64,000 nucleotides of DNA from the NCBI GenBank assembly GCA_947846985.1, contig CANTUZ010000001.1, positions 5,439,504-5,503,503 on the forward strand, in the 5' to 3' direction. A program made the position numbers and the translations under genes. Every line of letters starts with the position of its first letter. Positions within the stretch are counted from its first letter, which is position 1. The stretch is from Fratercula arctica. Its lineage: Eukaryota; Chordata; Aves; Charadriiformes; Alcidae. Shown here piece after piece: positions 60,124 to 64,000 of the stretch. The notes under the pieces are model-generated. The model did not search any database, was not told where the DNA came from, and worked only from the letters and a program-made list of their open reading frames with translations.

Positions 60124-62270
60124 TGTTCAGAAGATTGACCCAGTGGTTTTCTTTTCATCTCCCCTTTGCCCCTTAATGTTTATACTCTCCTCTTTCTGAC
60201 AAATTAAAGTTCATCTGTATCATCCACATTTATAACTGGTAAGCAAAATACCGGGCTCAAATGTATCGGTATTGAGGTAAATAATAGTACTCAAATATTG
60301 CACTATTAAAATATTAAAACATTCTTAAGCACTTGAATTTTGCAAAGGAAGATATTTTCTGTGAAATAGCAGGACAGCTACTGGGTGTGTTAATAATGCT
60401 ATATAAGAAGAATGAGATGGATAGGTATTAGCCAGTGGTAAAAAATTAATCCACAAATAAAAATTAGACAGATTAGGAATGAGTCATATAGATGATTTCT
60501 CATTAATAGAGAATTTTTCCAAATCACGTTAGACCATCCCCACACTTATCCCTACCCCAGGTTATCACAACACTAGGTATTATTTTATTCAGGAATAGGG
60601 TTTTTTTTTTTGTGTGTCTCAGAGAATACGTTTATCAATTGTCTTGAATAGCCAAATTCCAAAGGACTTCAGACTGCTTACAAAGCAACCTCTCCCTATA
60701 TTTCCAACGTGAAATATAAGAGAGTTCCATTGCTTTCTTTCATGCAAATCAGCACCTGTACTTATGTGTGTACGTACGCAGGCACACGGATACACAGCCA
60801 GCACATCACCTATGGCTTCCTGAAAGTTACAGTGAGACAAAAGAAGAAAAAAGATAACATGTTCAGCTACAAAAAATGGCCACATTACACTGCAGCTGTA
60901 ATAACAAATGATAATATTTTACTTAGCATTTCCATAGCGCTTTCCATCCATCATGGACTTGTGTTTTGGCAGCAGCTTTCTGTGCATCAGTGTTTTTTCT
61001 TGCTGGTGTTTTCCAATACAGGACACCACTATGCCTTTAATCCTAAACACCTCAAGTGTTCTTTGGTCTCCTGGAGCATGTGGTATCGGTCATTATTAAA
61101 TAAGATGTTACTTTTATCCTACAGATGTGCTGCTAATACGAATCAGGCTATAAAATCTGGGTTAGAACAAATACATCAGTAATTCAGGCTTCAGTTCCTC
61201 TGTGCTGCAGATCTCCACCAAATTAAATAGAATGTCATTATACCCATTTTATGTATGCAAAACACAGAGGAAATCCTGAAGAAATAAAATCCCAGTCACT
61301 TCAGTTTGTCAGCATTCAGTTTATGAAACTTTGAGGCTGAAGACCCTTACATTTAATGAAAGAGCCTTAGTAATCTGACATCATGCAGTCAAGAAGAATG
61401 AAGCACCGAAGACTGGAATTGCACAAAATCATGTAGTTGTAAGGAAGAGACTAACTATGAATCTAAAGGCTTTTTTTTTTGGCAGTCAATGTAGACAGGC
61501 AGCTCCAACAGGAGGCTGAGATCTTACAGATCCATCAACTAGAGAAGAGCCCTGAGACTCTAAAATCAGGCTGCTTGGTGGAAGACCTGGAGTTAAGCAG
61601 GGTGGATCCAGCCTTACATGACTCACGCAGACACAGTAGCAAAGCCAGGACTAGAAACAGCCTCTGGGCTCCCTTCCCGCTGTTGTCATGTTCATACCGT
61701 GTCTCCTGCAGAGCAAAGCCTGCATGAGGGACCCACACGCCAGGTACTTGCAGCACTTCCCAAACCACTGCCAAGCCCAGACATCTGATTTACTACGCAC
61801 CAGCCCTACCAATTAGCATCCCCCTTAGTTGCAAATGTCATTTAAAAATGGTTTTAAACATACAATAGAGAAATAACTAGCCTCAGGGGGTGGGAACCCT
61901 TAAATCATGGTCGCCACCATGTGAAAGTGGATGGCTCATCTCCCATACAAATAGTGAAGTACCGCAGTACTAATAAAATGGGGCCTGCTCACAGCAGACG
62001 CGGGCATATCTTTCAGCCCACTCTCTGTGATAATAGATGTAGTAACGTTTTGACTACCGCCTCGTGTTTACTGTGGGTGTTAGCCGAGACATTTCCATGT
62101 AAATAACACATTTATCAAGCTCACAAAAACGTCTGCAGAGCAATTATTGCACAAGAGTGGTGAGCAGTGGAGAGGCAGGCTCACTCATTCATTCCATATA
62201 CCTGCTTAGGCTTGTTGCAAAGGAGGCTGCCGCTTTCACGGATGTTGGAATTAGGTCAGGTCTCCTGTGT
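60124..62270. other. Unique DNA with possible old SINE pieces
   Basis: 60124-60240 may be the 5' continuation of the ancient CR1. 'acttagcatttccatagcgc' (about 60921-60940), 'attatacccattttatgtat' (about 61237-61256) and 'agcaaagccaggactagaaa' (about 61638-61657) each resemble pieces of MIR-like repeats, but I cannot join them confidently. The 157-codon open frame 60709-61182 has no recognisable domain. No RNA gene is seen. Confidence 0.4.
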
Positions 62271-62455
62271 AGAAGCTGTGTGGGCCAAGGAATAAGGCTT
62301 GGCATCAGGAGACCTGGTTTCTATTTGCACAGCTTCTGCTGAGTTACTATATGGCCTTGAGCAACTCACTTTGCTGCTCCATGATGCTGTTTCCCACCCA
62401 TCTGTAAAATGGGGTTAATGGTACTTACCAGCCTTCATAAAGTACTTTTGTGATG
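62271..62455 (+). mobile_element. MIR-like SINE, well preserved
   Basis: 'aggcttggcatcaggagacc', 'tggtttctatttgcacagct', 'tctgctgagttactatatgg', 'ccttgagcaactcactttgc', 'gctgtttcccacccatctgt' and 'aaaatggggttaatggtact', then 'cataaagtacttttgtgatg', follow the MIR consensus in order (ggagtcaggagacctgg, tgtgaccttgggcaagtcac, ctcagtttccccatctgtaaaatgggg, aagcgctttgagatc). It is the clearest SINE in the window, nearly full-length and on the plus strand. Confidence 0.8.
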
Positions 62456-64000
62456 TGGGGATGAAAATTATGGTGACTGCTAATTGTTTTCACCCCCTCC
62501 GTGGAGAGAAGCTTCTTCCCTTCCTGGAATGCAGACCCGTGCACATTTTCCTGCTGGTTAGAGTGTTTAAATTTTCATTTGCATTGATGGTGGCACCCTT
62601 TCCTCTAATTTTTCATAAATATGATGTGCAACATCTGAGATTGATACTCTCAGGGTCTGGGTATTATCTAGCCTCAGAAATGATGGGCAGCGTAGCAAAG
62701 CTTACAATACAGAGATGTCATAGCAGGGTAGTGGAAAACAAGTGCTATTCACAGGAACTGAGGACAAGAAGAGGTTTAAGAAGCTGCAATGAAGCCCATG
62801 TCTCCTGGCCTCCAGGTTAGTGAATTAGCCACAAGAACTTCCTTCCTGTCTGCCATAATGTCCCTCTGGATTCATAATAGACATTGCCAGGAAACTTTTC
62901 TTTGTGGCTTAGGTTTTGTTTTCAGAGTATTCACGCTCCCCAAATAACTGTTTTTCCTACAGAATGATCACTGACAACATGCAGTGGTGGGGTAAGTATC
63001 TGAAATTTCTTAGTTACTGGAAATGAAGGGCTTCAGAATCCTTACCTTATTAGCACTTTAATTGCAGCTGTCACAGACAGCAATTATTTGCTCAATTTTC
63101 CTCAAATTCATCATTTTCTTAAAAAAACAAAACCAAACCCAAAACCACAGTAATGAATATTCAGAGTATCCTGGCACTTGGAACCCTGCTCTCATTTGGT
63201 AGCTGGCTGTGGCTTCCTCTTATCTGAACACCTTGCACGCCTTTCGGGCACGTATGATAGACAGCTGTCTTGCATGCATAGCAAAACAAAGTCTAATCCC
63301 CCGTATCACAGAAAAATGTACTTTGATAGCTTCAGTGCTGAGCAACACACCATGCCATCCGCCCAGAACAGGTACCCTCTAGAGCAAACACCAAGTTTTC
63401 TCAACTCCAGTGGACATTTCGGGTTCATCTGCAGCCACCCGGGCGATTAAAACCACCTTATAGCTATTGGTCTTGCAGCAGTGGAGGAGTGCGATATAGT
63501 GCAAGTAATTCCTGTGGTTATGCTTCTCCTTTAGCTGAATCAACTAAAAAAGCTCAGGAGACCATGTTCTTCACCTTTAGTGTTTCACTGACTCGGGCTC
63601 TCTAAGCTATTTGTCTTCATACACTCCATCAAGAGTGGAGAGTGCAGTCCAGGAGAGTTACAGCACCTCTGGGAAACAGGCAATTCCTCCAGACCAGAGG
63701 GACCCCAGTAGTGAAAAACATTCTAAGGAGCCTAAACGAGGTTCTTAACAAACTCCATAAGGCACCCTTGATGTATGTATGTGTGTGTGTGTGTGTGTGT
63801 TTGTGTGTAGAGATATATATATGTGAATGAGCAATATTACAGCCTTTACACTGAGAAATGGTGAGCTCGGGAGAAGACAGATTAGACTGCAAACAGTCTG
63901 TAGGAAGGGATGAATATAGAGTCTGCAGGGAGGGATGAATATATGGCCATTGTTGGGGTGCCGAGGAAACCGAGTGCTTTGTCCACTTGCATCAGGTTGT
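62456..64000. other. Unique non-coding DNA to window end
   Basis: No gene is recognised. (TG)n lies at 63780-63808, followed by a short (AT)n. A 13-bp near-duplicate (gagggatgaatat-like) occurs around 63906 and 63930. The open frame at 62455-62820 has no family signature. Confidence 0.5.
63780..63808. repeat. (TG)n microsatellite
   Basis: About fourteen TG units with one TT interruption, preceded by TGTATGTA. Confidence 0.95.

Noticed and set aside
60709..61182. 157-codon open frame
   Set aside because: Composition is like AT-rich non-coding DNA, there is no known domain, and part overlaps sequence resembling an old SINE.

Overview
The window looks like nuclear DNA of a bird. The main evidence is about ten 5'-truncated CR1 LINE ends with the avian tail (runs of ATTCTATG after a GGTCCCTTCCAACC-like motif), a solo LTR that I recognise from memory as an avian ERVL-type LTR, very old CR1/L3 and MIR-like relics of the kind shared by amniotes, and vertebrate-style simple repeats. 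There are no bacterial or organellar features. I cannot name the species or chromosome.

I find no protein-coding exon that I can defend. The open frames are short, or they sit inside tandem repeats or CR1 remnants, where they come from repeat periodicity or the dead CR1 ORF2. The window is best read as intergenic or intronic DNA. One CpG-richer block (about 27.0-27.96 kb) is the only plausible promoter or first-exon candidate. It carries a good splice-donor-like motif on the minus strand at 27491-27500, but no gene can be assigned.

Layout. 0-10 kb is AT-rich unique sequence with a short CR1 end (3.4 kb), the solo LTR (3.88-4.39 kb), a 65-bp tandem duplication (6.98 kb) and an ancient CR1/L3 reverse-transcriptase relic (7.8-8.3 kb). 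10-19 kb has an oppositely oriented CR1 pair (10.4-11.1 kb) and the best-preserved CR1 (18.16-18.78 kb). 19-27 kb is unique sequence with microsatellites, ending in the GC-rich block. 27.96-29.74 kb is a hexamer-based minisatellite with a 63-bp higher-order unit. 30-54 kb is mostly unique, with CR1 fragments at 38.5, 42.2, 44.9, 49.4 and 52.1 kb, MIR-like fragments, and a hexamer microsatellite at 45.7 kb. 54.01-54.39 kb is a 381-nt uninterrupted purine (GGGAA)n tract. 57.4-60.1 kb holds a young CR1 tail next to an almost ORF2-length, very old CR1 relic on the minus strand, with readable endonuclease and reverse-transcriptase motifs. 60-64 kb is unique DNA with a clear MIR-like SINE at 62.3 kb.

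No genes act together here. The biology is repeat biology: CR1 insertion and decay, LTR recombination, and tandem-repeat expansion. I did not find a convincing new biological system. The two tandem arrays (28-29.7 kb and 54 kb) and the CR1 structures are the parts most worth a second look.
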